From Methanoregula sp. UBA276 (GTDB taxonomy: Archaea; Halobacteriota; Methanomicrobia; Methanomicrobiales; Methanospirillaceae): a DNA stretch of 18,712 nucleotides. Position numbers and translations under genes: made by a program. The DNA lies in assembly GCA_002508495.1 (NCBI GenBank), contig DANA01000059.1, positions 29,915 to 48,626 on the forward strand, written 5' to 3'. The notes below the pieces were generated by a model. It did not search any database. It was not told where the DNA came from and saw only the letters and a program-made list of their open reading frames with translations. Below, in pieces: positions 1-7,266 of this stretch. Position 1 is the stretch's first letter, and every line of letters begins with the position of its first letter.

Positions 1-569
1 ACCGTTGCCGAGAGGCCGATCCGCTGGAAATCCCCGGCATAGACGTGGAGCCGTTCGAGCGCCACCGCAAGCTGGGCGCCCCGCTTGCTCCCCGCAAGTT
101 CATGGATCTCGTCAACGATGACATACTTCACGTTCGCAAGATGTTTGCGGAGCCGTTTTCCCATGAAGAGGGCCTGCAAAGTTTCCGGCGTCGTGATCAG
201 GAGGTCGGGGGGCGAGAGAGCCTGTTTGCGCCGTTCTGCCATCGGCGTATCGCCATGCCGCACGCCGACGGTCAGGCCCAGTTCGCCGCACCACCACTGC
301 ATCCGGGAGAGGATGTCGCGGTTCAGCGAGCGCAGGGGGGTGATGTAGATTGCCCGGAACCCGGCGCCGGCCGGGAGGGAGACGAGCCCGTCGAAGACCG
401 GAAACATCGCGCTCTCGGTCTTGCCGGTACCGGTCGGGGCTATCAGGATGATATTTTTCCGGTCATGGATGAGGGGGATAGCCTGCTTCTGCGCGTCGGA
501 GAGCGTGGTAAACCCGCGTTTTCTTACGCAGGCCTGGACACGGGGGTCGAGAACCTCAATCGTCTTCAT
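1..569 (-). CDS. lhr: Lhr-type DEAD/DEAH helicase, N-terminal fragment (cut by window edge)
   Basis: This minus-strand frame is open from the ATG at 569 to the window edge, giving 189 residues and no stop. It contains the first RecA-like domain of a superfamily 2 helicase: Walker A APTGTGKT at residues 44-51, motif Ia TPLRSLNRD at 77-85, TTPETLQ at 126-132, the DEIH box at 153-156 followed by EL and SKRG, and the start of motif III (SAT) at the edge. The SKRGAQLA...LERL...FQRIGLSAT spacing is characteristic of Lhr (COG1201) rather than Hel308. Lhr proteins are 3'-to-5' ATP-dependent translocases acting on DNA or RNA-DNA hybrids, linked to repair. The start overlaps the end of the phosphoesterase gene by 14 bp, so the two are probably translated from one transcript. 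Only about the first fifth to quarter of the protein is present. Confidence 0.9.
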   Translation of the reverse strand, partial: MKTIEVLDPRVQACVRKRGFTTLSDAQKQAIPLIHDRKNIILIAPTGTGKTESAMFPVFDGLVSLPAGAGFRAIYITPLRSLNRDILSRMQWWCGELGLTVGVRHGDTPMAERRKQALSPPDLLITTPETLQALFMGKRLRKHLANVKYVIVDEIHELAGSKRGAQLAVALERLHVYAGDFQRIGLSAT

Positions 570-1311
570 CTGCCATCACCGCCCGCAGGGGGCCAAGGAA
601 CGTCCCGTCAGAAAGGATAATCTCCGCCGTCACTTTATCCATGCACCGCGATACCGGGGAGAAGGGATCCCGGACAATACGGGCAATGTCATACCCCGCG
701 ATCTCGTTGAACGACGGCACGAACATCACGGGGACCTGCACCTGCCCCGCGTCCGCGATGGGAAACCCGAGCCGTGCTGCATCCGCGACAGCCCGTATAT
801 ACGCCGGTGCCTGCAGGGCGCACCCGACTTCGTCGCGGATCGAGACGAGTGGGTGGTGATGGCCGATGACGAGCAGGTGACCGGCAAGTGACGGCGACGG
901 GTAGGTATGGCCATGGAAGTACCCGGTACCATCGATGACGCCCCCTTCTTTTGGCCAGAGTTCGCCATCTTTGCAGAACCGTTCGATGCCAATATCGTGG
1001 TTCCCGGGGAATATTTCAAGGGGAACAAGATTCCGGAGCGTGTGGAAGATCTCCGGCAGTTCGTGGTACTCCTGCCACGTGACAGCGGGGATGCTGTGCT
1101 TGATATCGCCCAGGAGCACCAGCCGGTCCGGGTCAGCATCACGGATGGTGCGGATAAGCCGGTCCAGCCGGGCCCTGCTCCGGCTCCGGAAGTGGATGCC
1201 ATGGACGGCGAGGTCGGCCTCGATCCCGAAGTGGAGATCGGCGATGACAAGCACCCGCTCCTCGTTTTCGATAAGGACCGCCGGTCCTTCCGGTAAGAAC
1301 GCAAATGTCAT
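556..1311 (-). CDS. Calcineurin-like metallophosphoesterase (archaeal SbcD-related, Rpe-like)
   Basis: The product is 251 residues with a complete two-metal phosphoesterase core: DLH at 25-27, GD at 68-69, GNHD at 103-106, the HGH segment near 133-135 and GHHH at 150-153. These are the usual Mn/Fe ligands of calcineurin-like enzymes that cleave phosphodiesters or phosphomonoesters. I chose the ATG at 1311 over a start 12 codons upstream because it forms an ATGA overlap with the stop of the upstream RPA-family gene, and the product then starts just before the conserved core. In haloarchaea a phosphoesterase called Rpe is co-transcribed with RPA and RPA-associated genes. Bacterial Lhr-Core clusters also carry a Mn-dependent DNA nuclease of this fold. 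A nuclease acting on DNA ends or single strands is therefore a reasonable inference, but the substrate cannot be read from the sequence. Confidence 0.88.
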   Translation of the reverse strand: MTFAFLPEGPAVLIENEERVLVIADLHFGIEADLAVHGIHFRSRSRARLDRLIRTIRDADPDRLVLLGDIKHSIPAVTWQEYHELPEIFHTLRNLVPLEIFPGNHDIGIERFCKDGELWPKEGGVIDGTGYFHGHTYPSPSLAGHLLVIGHHHPLVSIRDEVGCALQAPAYIRAVADAARLGFPIADAGQVQVPVMFVPSFNEIAGYDIARIVRDPFSPVSRCMDKVTAEIILSDGTFLGPLRAVMADEDD

Positions 1312-2078
1312 AACAGGCGGATATACCCTTTCTGCGGCTGGTAGCACTCGTCGTCCACGATCAGCCCCTCGATAACCTTGAGCACAACATCCTGGAACAG
1401 GCCCTGCGCTCCCAGGGTATCGATGATCTCCTGGACCGCCACGCCCCGGGGACCGGGCTGCGCGTTCAGGATATCGATCACCAACGCCCGTACGTCAGCC
1501 GTTCCTGCCGCACCCGTCTCTTTTGGCCGGATCCCCTCCACCACCTGTTCCACGAGGCTGGCAAATTCATCAAGACCTGCAGCAGTCACCCCATAATGCC
1601 GGACCGCACCAGACACCGGGCCTCCGGGATCCCGGCCGGCCAGCACCTGCTGCACCTCCAGGAGCCGGTCAAGAGTATCGCGTGCCGTAGCCAGCACCCA
1701 CTGGTCGCGGGCCGGGCGGTCAATGGCCCGGACCTGTTCGGGCCGGATGGAGCGAAAAACTTCGCTCCCCCGACGGTAGAGGCCGGCCCGCCCGAGGACA
1801 GAGATGAACACGGGGCAGGAGAGCGACCGGAGCGCTGCTGCGGCGGGGACTGTTTTTCCCCCGCACACAAGATCAAAGCCCCCGGTCGGGTCCGCGAGGC
1901 GGGCGTACAGCAGGTCCCCGTCCTCGTGCAATTCCGTCAGTGCGCCAGCGAGGAAAACCTGCCGGAACCGTGCGCCATACGGGGTCACGATCCACGGGCT
2001 GCTCCGCTCGTCCTCACCCGGCATCGTGAGCGTAGCCGCACAAAACTCAGCAGCAAAGAGCCGCACTGACCCTTCCAT
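1308..2078 (-). CDS. RPA-family OB-fold protein (COG3390, RPA-associated)
   Basis: From the ATG at 2078 the product is 256 residues. The N-terminal part (about 28-125) has the OB-fold pattern of COG3390, including VFLAGALTE, LYARLADPTGGFD and the later PVFISVLG strand. The C-terminal 60 residues (VRALVIDIL ... GYIRLL) look like a winged helix, an arrangement also seen in RPA32-like subunits. COG3390 proteins occur beside or with archaeal RPA and contribute to single-strand DNA binding. The frame stays open upstream to a TTG at 2204, with an ATG at 2132, but family members begin close to the xxVRLFAAEF segment, so 2078 is preferred. Its stop overlaps the phosphoesterase start as ATGA. No canonical RPA41-type subunit is visible in the window. 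No strong TATA box is evident upstream. Confidence 0.82.
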   Translation of the reverse strand: MEGSVRLFAAEFCAATLTMPGEDERSSPWIVTPYGARFRQVFLAGALTELHEDGDLLYARLADPTGGFDLVCGGKTVPAAAALRSLSCPVFISVLGRAGLYRRGSEVFRSIRPEQVRAIDRPARDQWVLATARDTLDRLLEVQQVLAGRDPGGPVSGAVRHYGVTAAGLDEFASLVEQVVEGIRPKETGAAGTADVRALVIDILNAQPGPRGVAVQEIIDTLGAQGLFQDVVLKVIEGLIVDDECYQPQKGYIRLL

Positions 2079-2334
2079 TCTTCTCAATCGTTTATCCGGA
2101 CGGAACTTCAAGATATAGCCCGGGGCAGTCATGGCCGAACCCCGCACAGGGAGATACCGGCCGCCCGCAAGAAGATGCCCCTCCGGCGTCTCCCAGGAGA
2201 ACAATCCCGAACCAGATCCCCGGGCCCCATTCTATCCGGTTTTCATGGGCCAAAAGAAACCGTTCTTTTACCAATACCTGCCGGTTTTCCTGGTACCGGA
2301 TGAAAACCCGCTGGTTTCATGCTCGTTTTGGCAG

Positions 2335-2347
2335 AACTAAAAGTTCC
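2335..2347. promoter_or_regulatory. Short perfect inverted repeat GAACT-AAA-AGTTC
   Basis: Five-base arms GAACT and AGTTC flank AAA. The site is about 30 bp downstream of the small TPR gene and about 260 bp upstream of the RPA-family start, in otherwise non-coding DNA. Its size and symmetry would suit a dimeric regulator, but a palindrome this short could be chance. No second copy was noticed near the other promoters. Confidence 0.2.
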
Positions 2348-2366
2348 CGGCCACGCATCATTACGG

Positions 2367-2371
2367 AAAAA
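2367..2371 (-). terminator. Possible oligo-T terminator after the small TPR gene
   Basis: Read on the minus strand, a T5 run lies 5-10 bp past the stop codon (TAA at 2379-2377) of the TPR gene, within the stretch CTATTTTTCC. Archaeal RNA polymerase commonly stops at short T-runs without a hairpin. The run is short, so this is only a candidate. Confidence 0.3.
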
Positions 2372-2376
2372 TAGGT

Positions 2377-2922
2377 TTATTTTCTTCTGGAGATTGTACG
2401 GGCACAGCCGATAACTCCCAGCGCAACCAGCGCGCAGACGGCTGGTAGGGGAGATTTCGCTGCATTCGTGGGGGGGACGGGGGTACTACCCATTGCCGGG
2501 GGCAAAAGCGTATTGTCGAGGGCAAAGGCATGTTCGTAGGCATCTTTTGCTTCAGTGAAACGGCCGAGGTTCTTCAGCGCATTGCCCCGGTTGTACCAGG
2601 CAATCGAGTGGACGGTGGTCAGGTCTCCCTGGACTGCTAGCGCAGCATCGGCCGCAACAACGGCTTCTTCATTGCGGTCAAGCATGACGAGGATTCCTGC
2701 CCGGTTGGACTGGATGAGCCCGTAAAGGGAGGTAACATTCAGGGCAAGTGCTTTGTCAGCGGCATCGAGCGCTTCAGGGTATTTTCCTGCATTGGCAAGA
2801 TCGACACTCTCCGAGTAGAGAGCACCGGCGGAATCGATCGCGGGGCTGGCATCTTCTGCAAAAACAGGCGGGATAACCAGTACGCCAAAGATAAGGATGA
2901 AGAAATACAGTATCGGTTTCAT
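2377..2922 (-). CDS. Small exported TPR protein with C-terminal membrane anchor
   Basis: From the ATG at 2922 the product is 181 residues. It starts MKPILYFFILIFGVLVIPPVFA, a clear Sec signal peptide with likely cleavage after VFA. Two to three TPR-like helical hairpins follow (ALYSESVDLANAGKYPEALDAADKALAL; AWYNRGNALKNLGRFTEAKDAYEHAFALD). A short proline/threonine linker then leads to a hydrophobic segment (PAVCALVALGVIG) and a basic tail (SRRK). This layout is common for surface-anchored Methanomicrobiales proteins. The frame is open 40 codons further upstream, but that part is arginine- and cysteine-rich and overlaps the end of the DUF3821 gene, so the ATG before the signal peptide is preferred. 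The gene lies 59 bp after the DUF3821 gene and is probably co-transcribed. TPRs suggest protein binding outside the membrane; the partner is unknown. Confidence 0.82.
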   Translation of the reverse strand: MKPILYFFILIFGVLVIPPVFAEDASPAIDSAGALYSESVDLANAGKYPEALDAADKALALNVTSLYGLIQSNRAGILVMLDRNEEAVVAADAALAVQGDLTTVHSIAWYNRGNALKNLGRFTEAKDAYEHAFALDNTLLPPAMGSTPVPPTNAAKSPLPAVCALVALGVIGCARTISRRK

Positions 2923-2972
2923 GCGGAAAAACTCCACAATCCGGTATGCAATTAGTGCGGGATAAAAGGAGA

Positions 2973-2981
2973 GGGGGGGGG
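2973..2981. repeat. Nine-base G run (C run on minus strand) abutting a stop codon
   Basis: Nine consecutive G bases lie immediately 3' of the DUF3821 stop (TAA at 2984-2982) when read on the minus strand as C9, followed by TCTCCTTTTAT. The run may vary in length by slippage or be miscounted, but it lies outside the reading frame. A C-run preceded by AACGAT resembles the repeats at the right end of the window (see findings). Confidence 0.6.
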
Positions 2982-4013
2982 TTATCGTTTCAGGACGCTG
3001 AGCGCCGCACCGGCTATCGCGAGCGCTGCAAGCACAATCCATTCGGGCAGCGGGGCATAGGTCGTCCGTTCCGGTACCGGGGTTTCCGGCTGTTCAATTT
3101 CGGGCATCGTGCCGGTCACGGTGATTTCCGGGGCTGTCGTGGTTTCGGGGGTTTGTTCAGGGGCCCCGGTTGTGGGGGCGGGGGTGACAACAGCGGGATC
3201 TTCGAACGTTATGGTTGCGGTGCTGGTCAGGATTCCTTCGGTTTCGATAATGCCGGCGGCTTTGTAGGTATCCTGCATCCCGTTGAGGTTCTGGCTCAGC
3301 GCAAACGTGTAGGTACCCGGCGGGTACATGAACGTGCCCTGCAGATCGCGGGATGCCCGGTTCCAGTCAGCTCCCGAGCGCCAGGAGTACGGTGAGGATT
3401 CTACCATTGGGTTACTGTCAAAGGTCAGGATTTGGACATTCTTTGCACCGTAACTATCCGTATAAATATTCGTGATTCCCTTGCCCGAGGGGTTCGTGAG
3501 TTTCACGGTCATGAATGAATCGGAAGGATTCTTGTCAGGGCGGTACCTGAGCTGGAGTGCAGTGTCGAGGTTCGTGTCGATCCGGTAGGTGATATTTGCC
3601 TTTACCGGTACAGTTGTACCCGAAACGTCGGAATCCGTATCCAGGTCCCAGACGCGGATCGCGATCTCGGGTTCGCGCACATCAAAGACCGCATAGCGGG
3701 GTTGCTTATCCACACAGTACCAGGTGCCGGTATGGTTTGCGTACTCGTCAAAACCGAACGTGTATTTACTTAAGGCAGGGGATATTTCGTTGAGGGCCCG
3801 GAGCGTTATGCTCTTTTCAGGGGGTTGGGCCATGTCGCTTCCGGCCGGCCACCAGCCGATGATCCGGCAGCTTGCCAGGGCTTTATTGATATCGACACTG
3901 GTCTCGCCGACAAAGACCGGTGCGCCCTGCGCAATGATCCTGGTACTTGCCATGCACGGCGGCAGGATGACCAGGAGAGCAATAAGAACGAGTAAAATAT
4001 ATTTTCCTTGCAT
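2982..4013 (-). CDS. DUF3821 surface protein with signal peptide and C-terminal anchor
   Basis: From the ATG at 4013 the product is 343 residues. A signal peptide (about 1-23, hydrophobic core LLVLIALLVIL, ending CMAS) is followed by the DUF3821 opening: a short strand, then QGAPVFVGETSVDI and W-containing motifs, with KYTFGFDEYANHTGTWYC later. This domain is found at the N-terminus of cell-surface proteins of Methanomicrobiales. The middle resembles beta-rich extracellular modules (AVFDVREPEIAIRVWDLDT...). A Pro/Thr/Glu-rich linker leads to a final hydrophobic segment (WIVLAALAIAGAALSVL) and a short KR tail, indicating membrane anchoring. A TTG five codons upstream (4028) is an alternative start; ATG is chosen because the TATA-like box at 4040-4048 would then give a near-leaderless transcript. 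Function is unknown; a role in the cell envelope is inferred. Confidence 0.85.
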   Translation of the reverse strand: MQGKYILLVLIALLVILPPCMASTRIIAQGAPVFVGETSVDINKALASCRIIGWWPAGSDMAQPPEKSITLRALNEISPALSKYTFGFDEYANHTGTWYCVDKQPRYAVFDVREPEIAIRVWDLDTDSDVSGTTVPVKANITYRIDTNLDTALQLRYRPDKNPSDSFMTVKLTNPSGKGITNIYTDSYGAKNVQILTFDSNPMVESSPYSWRSGADWNRASRDLQGTFMYPPGTYTFALSQNLNGMQDTYKAAGIIETEGILTSTATITFEDPAVVTPAPTTGAPEQTPETTTAPEITVTGTMPEIEQPETPVPERTTYAPLPEWIVLAALAIAGAALSVLKR

Positions 4014-4039
4014 GAGAAGTAATTTCAAAACCCTTATGA

Positions 4040-4048
4040 TAAATATTA
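4040..4048 (-). promoter_or_regulatory. TATA-like box for the DUF3821 gene
   Basis: On the minus strand the sequence reads ATAATATTTAT, an AT-rich stretch in GC-rich surroundings. Archaeal transcription usually starts 22-27 bp downstream of the box centre, near 4017-4021 here, only a few bases before the ATG at 4013. That fits the absence of a visible Shine-Dalgarno sequence. This is a pattern match only. Confidence 0.45.
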
Positions 4049-4081
4049 TGACATTCTTTACGTACAGCGCGTGATTTTACC

Positions 4082-4090
4082 AAAATATTT
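4082..4090 (+). promoter_or_regulatory. TATA-like box for the rfcS-mcm operon
   Basis: AAAATATTT lies 77 bp before the rfcS start codon and is the only AT-rich block on that side of the divergent intergenic region. Initiation would be expected near 4108-4115, leaving a leader of about 55 bases. The two divergent boxes are about 40 bp apart, so the two transcription units could influence each other. Confidence 0.4.
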
Positions 4091-4155
4091 GCGCATTACC
4101 GGCTTTACCGGATCATTCCACGGTCAATAACACCCGCATGCCGCGTTAGTCAGAC

Positions 4156-4160
4156 GAGGA
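4156..4160 (+). promoter_or_regulatory. Ribosome binding site GAGGA of rfcS
   Basis: GAGGA sits six bases before the ATG at 4167 and matches the 3' end of 16S rRNA. It supports this start, which places the conserved WIEKYRP box at residues 8-14 as in other RFC small subunits. Confidence 0.6.
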
Positions 4161-4166
4161 ATCATC

Positions 4167-5141
4167 ATGGAGGACAACCACACCATCTGGATCGAGAAAT
4201 ACCGGCCGTCACGACTTGCCGATATCGTCGGCCAGGACGAGATAGTCGAGCGCCTTGCGTCGTACGTGAAGGCAAAAAGCCTCCCCCACCTCCTCTTCAC
4301 GGGAAGTGCCGGCGTCGGGAAGACCACGGCAGCAGTGACGCTTGCAAAGGAATTTTTCCAAAACAACTGGCAGCGGAACTTCCGGGAGATGAACGCTTCC
4401 GATGAGCGGGGTATCGATGTTGTCCGGAACCAGATCAAGGAGTTTGCCCGCACGATGCCGGACGGCGATGCCACGTTCAAGATCCTCTTCCTTGACGAGG
4501 CCGATGCCCTGACAACCGATGCGCAGGCGGCACTGCGCAGGACCATGGAGACCTATGCCATGACCTGCCGCTTCATCCTTTCCTGCAACTACTCTTCCAA
4601 GATCATCGACCCAATCCAGAGCCGGTGTGCCATCTACCGTTTCCGGCCGCTTGGCGGGGACGCTATCCGGGAGGAGGTCGGGCGGATCGCTTCCCGCGAG
4701 GGCCTGACCATCTCACCGGGCGCCCTGGATGCCATCGTCTATATTGCCCAGGGAGATATGCGCAAGGCCATCAATGCCGTGCAGGGCGCTGCCATCATCA
4801 GCCCGACCATTGACGAGAAGGGCGTGTATGCCATCACGTCCAACGCCCGCCCGGACGAGATCGCCGAACTCCTCACCCTCTCGTTAAAAGGGGATTTCGA
4901 CAGTGCCGAATCCCTCCTTGCCCAGCTCCTGCACGAACGCGGGATCGCCCCCAACGAGCTCATCAACCAGTGCTACCGGGCACTCCTGAAGATGGATCTT
5001 GCCCGCGGCCTCAAGGTGGAACTGATCGATCACCTTGGCGAAGCGGACTTCCGGCTCTCGGAAGGGGCAAACAGTGACATCCAGATGGAGGCCATGATAG
5101 CCCGCTTCGTCCTCTCTGCCGGAAAGTCCCGGCTGGAGTGA
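4167..5141 (+). CDS. rfcS: Replication factor C small subunit
   Basis: This 324-residue AAA+ protein is the small subunit of the clamp loader that opens PCNA and places it on primer-template DNA using ATP. Visible motifs are RFC box WIEKYRP (8-14), VGQDE (21-25), Walker A GSAGVGKT (46-53), the NASDERG motif (76-82), Walker B FLDEAD (108-113), sensor 1 around LSCNYSS (138-144), the arginine-finger motif SRC (152-154) and sensor 2 GDMRKAIN. The C-terminal collar domain is complete, and the length is normal for the family. The gene is first in a plus-strand operon and is followed after 4 bp by mcm, joining the clamp loader and the helicase on one transcript. A second, divergent paralogue lies 8.5 kb away at 13594. 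Confidence 0.97.
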   Translation: MEDNHTIWIEKYRPSRLADIVGQDEIVERLASYVKAKSLPHLLFTGSAGVGKTTAAVTLAKEFFQNNWQRNFREMNASDERGIDVVRNQIKEFARTMPDGDATFKILFLDEADALTTDAQAALRRTMETYAMTCRFILSCNYSSKIIDPIQSRCAIYRFRPLGGDAIREEVGRIASREGLTISPGALDAIVYIAQGDMRKAINAVQGAAIISPTIDEKGVYAITSNARPDEIAELLTLSLKGDFDSAESLLAQLLHERGIAPNELINQCYRALLKMDLARGLKVELIDHLGEADFRLSEGANSDIQMEAMIARFVLSAGKSRLE

Positions 5142-5145
5142 GGTC

Positions 5146-7257
5146 ATGGACAAGACCCCCGACCTGCATGAGACCGACAAAACCGCTGACTGGAACCGGC
5201 TCCTCAAGACCCGGTACAAGAAGGAGCTGGGCGAGCTCTCCCGCGAGTACCCCCATAGGCGGTCGCTTTTCATCGATTACCGCGATGTCGAACGGTTCGG
5301 CAAGGCAGGGATTGCGCTTGCCGATGAGCTGCTGGAGAATCCCGGTAAAGTCATCGAGGATGTCCTTGATGCCATCCGGACCGGCCAGCTGATCCGTACC
5401 AAGGATGGCAAGGAACCCAAAGGGATCAATATAAGGTTCACGAACCTGCCGAAAAAGACGCAGATTCGTGCCATACGGTCTGACGATATCAACACCTTCA
5501 TCTCGGTCGAGGGCATCCTGAGGAAGACAACCGAAGTGCGGCCCCGCATTGTCGAGGCGGTCTTCCGCTGCCCTGCCGGCCATTTTACGCACAAGATCCA
5601 GAAGTACGGCAAGTTCATCGAGCCGGACGGGTGTGCCACGGACGGCTGCACCTTCAAGAAGCTGGACCTCATTCCCGCCCGTTCCCGGTTCATCGATTCC
5701 CAGAAACTCCGCGTCCAGGAGTCCCCGGAAGGTCTCCGGGGCGGCGAGCAGCCCCAGACCCTGGATATTGATGTCACCGACGATCTCTGCGGGAAGATCT
5801 CCCCCGGTGACCGGGTCATCATCAACGGCATCCTCCGGTCCATGCAGCGGGTGATCAAGGGCGAGAAGAGCACGGTCTTTGACATCTTCCTCGAATGCAA
5901 CTCCATCGAGGTAGCAGAAAAGGAGTTCGAGGAGGTGGAGATCGAGGAGAAGGACGAGGACGAGATCCTGCGCCTGAGCAAAGACCCGATGATCTACCGG
6001 ATGATCACCCACTCGATCGCCCCCACCATCTATGGCAGCGAGGACGTCAAGCAGGCCATCGCCCTCCAGCTCTTCGGGGGCATGTCCAAGGATATGCCGG
6101 ACGGGAGCCGGCTCCGGGGCGATATCCACGTCCTTCTTATCGGTGACCCGGGGATTGCAAAAAGCCAGCTGCTGCGGTACGTGGTCAAGCTCTCGCCCCG
6201 CGCAATCTACACGAGCGGGCAGTCCTCGACCGCTGCCGGCCTGACGGCAACCGCGGTGAAAGACGAGTTCGGGGAAGGGCGCTGGACGCTTGAAGCCGGT
6301 GCACTCGTGCTTGCCGACATGGGGGTCGCGGCAGTCGACGAGATGGACAAGATGGAAAAAGGCGACCGTTCGGCCCTGCACGAGGCCATGGAGCAGCAAT
6401 CCATCAGCGTTGCCAAGGCCGGCATCACCGCGACGCTGAAGTCCCGGTGTGCACTTCTCGGGGCGGCAAACCCGAAGTATGGGCGGTTCGACATGTTCGG
6501 CGACCTCTCCGACCAGATCAACATGCCCCCAAGTCTCCTCTCCCGGTTCGACCTCATCTTCATCATGACCGACCAGCCGGAGCAGAAGCGGGACCTTGCC
6601 ATCGCCGAACATATCTTAAAAGCGCACATCACCGGCGAACTCATCGCCCAGCACAAGAAGACCCCTATTCCCGGTGTCACGGACGAATACATCCAGCAGC
6701 AGCTCAAGCCGGTTATGCCGGATATCGATCCCGGCCTCTTCCGGAAGTACGTGGCCTATGCCAAGCGCAACTGTTTCCCGATGGTCTCTGACGAGGCAAA
6801 GGAGGCGCTGGTCTCGTATTACCTCAAACTCCGGGGTATTGCGGAGCCCAACAAGCCGGTACCCGTCACCGCACGGCAGCTCGAGGCACTCGTCCGGCTT
6901 GCCGAGGCGAGCGCACGGATCCGGTTGTCGAGCACCATCGACACGAGCGATGCGGAGCGGGTCATCCATATCGTGGACGCCTGCCTGCGCCAGATCGCCT
7001 ATGATGCCAAGACCGGGACGTTCGACATCGACAAGGTGGTGACCGGCATCTCCAAGGAGAAACGCGACATTGTCCGGGTCATCAAGGACGCCATCCGCGA
7101 TATAGGAGGCGAGGGACGGCGGGCCTCCATTGACCAGGTCATTGAAGCGGTCAGCGGCAAGGGCTTCCCGCGCGATAAGGTCCGGGAAGGTATCGACATG
7201 CTCCTGCGGCACGGCGAGGCAATGGAGCCCAAGTCCGGCATCATCCAGTTGATATGA
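5146..7257 (+). CDS. mcm: Replicative DNA helicase MCM
   Basis: The 703-residue product is the minichromosome maintenance helicase, which forms a hexameric ring and unwinds DNA 3'-to-5' at the replication fork. The N-terminal domain has helical and OB parts with a zinc site made of C142, H146, C163 and C168. The AAA+ core has Walker A GDPGIAKS (333-340), the GLTATAVKDEFGEGRWTLEAGALVLAD insert (about 365-391), Walker B VAAVDEMDKM (394-403), sensor 1 AANPKYG (440-446) and the arginine finger SRFDL (466-470). The last ~65 residues, starting near EKRDIVRVIKDAI and ending GIIQLI, form the usual winged helix. An acidic stretch (260-274) links the N-terminal and ATPase domains. The start 4 bp after the rfcS stop, with a purine-rich GGAG before it, implies translational coupling. 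All key residues are intact. Confidence 0.97.
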   Translation: MDKTPDLHETDKTADWNRLLKTRYKKELGELSREYPHRRSLFIDYRDVERFGKAGIALADELLENPGKVIEDVLDAIRTGQLIRTKDGKEPKGINIRFTNLPKKTQIRAIRSDDINTFISVEGILRKTTEVRPRIVEAVFRCPAGHFTHKIQKYGKFIEPDGCATDGCTFKKLDLIPARSRFIDSQKLRVQESPEGLRGGEQPQTLDIDVTDDLCGKISPGDRVIINGILRSMQRVIKGEKSTVFDIFLECNSIEVAEKEFEEVEIEEKDEDEILRLSKDPMIYRMITHSIAPTIYGSEDVKQAIALQLFGGMSKDMPDGSRLRGDIHVLLIGDPGIAKSQLLRYVVKLSPRAIYTSGQSSTAAGLTATAVKDEFGEGRWTLEAGALVLADMGVAAVDEMDKMEKGDRSALHEAMEQQSISVAKAGITATLKSRCALLGAANPKYGRFDMFGDLSDQINMPPSLLSRFDLIFIMTDQPEQKRDLAIAEHILKAHITGELIAQHKKTPIPGVTDEYIQQQLKPVMPDIDPGLFRKYVAYAKRNCFPMVSDEAKEALVSYYLKLRGIAEPNKPVPVTARQLEALVRLAEASARIRLSSTIDTSDAERVIHIVDACLRQIAYDAKTGTFDIDKVVTGISKEKRDIVRVIKDAIRDIGGEGRRASIDQVIEAVSGKGFPRDKVREGIDMLLRHGEAMEPKSGIIQLI

Positions 7258-7266
7258 GGAAAAAGC

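Larger units (their letters stand above)
2079..2376. other. Intergenic region upstream of the RPA-family gene
   Basis: About 300 bp lie between the small TPR gene and the RPA-family gene, both on the minus strand. The minus strand holds an open frame with protein-like composition from 2204 to 2079 that runs into the RPA-family gene, and a second open frame from a TTG at 2274 in another phase (see findings). There is a 13-bp interrupted palindrome near 2335-2347. No convincing archaeal TATA box was found, so where this operon is transcribed from is unclear. Confidence 0.5.

Noticed and set aside
45..620. Plus-strand open frame of 191 codons at the left end
   Set aside because: It is antisense to the Lhr fragment, which carries all helicase motifs. 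The plus-strand translation has no recognisable domain.
5011..6612. Minus-strand open frame of 533 codons opposite mcm
   Set aside because: It is a GC-rich mirror frame of mcm. Its product is repetitive in Leu, Asp and Val, with no motif and no ribosome binding site.
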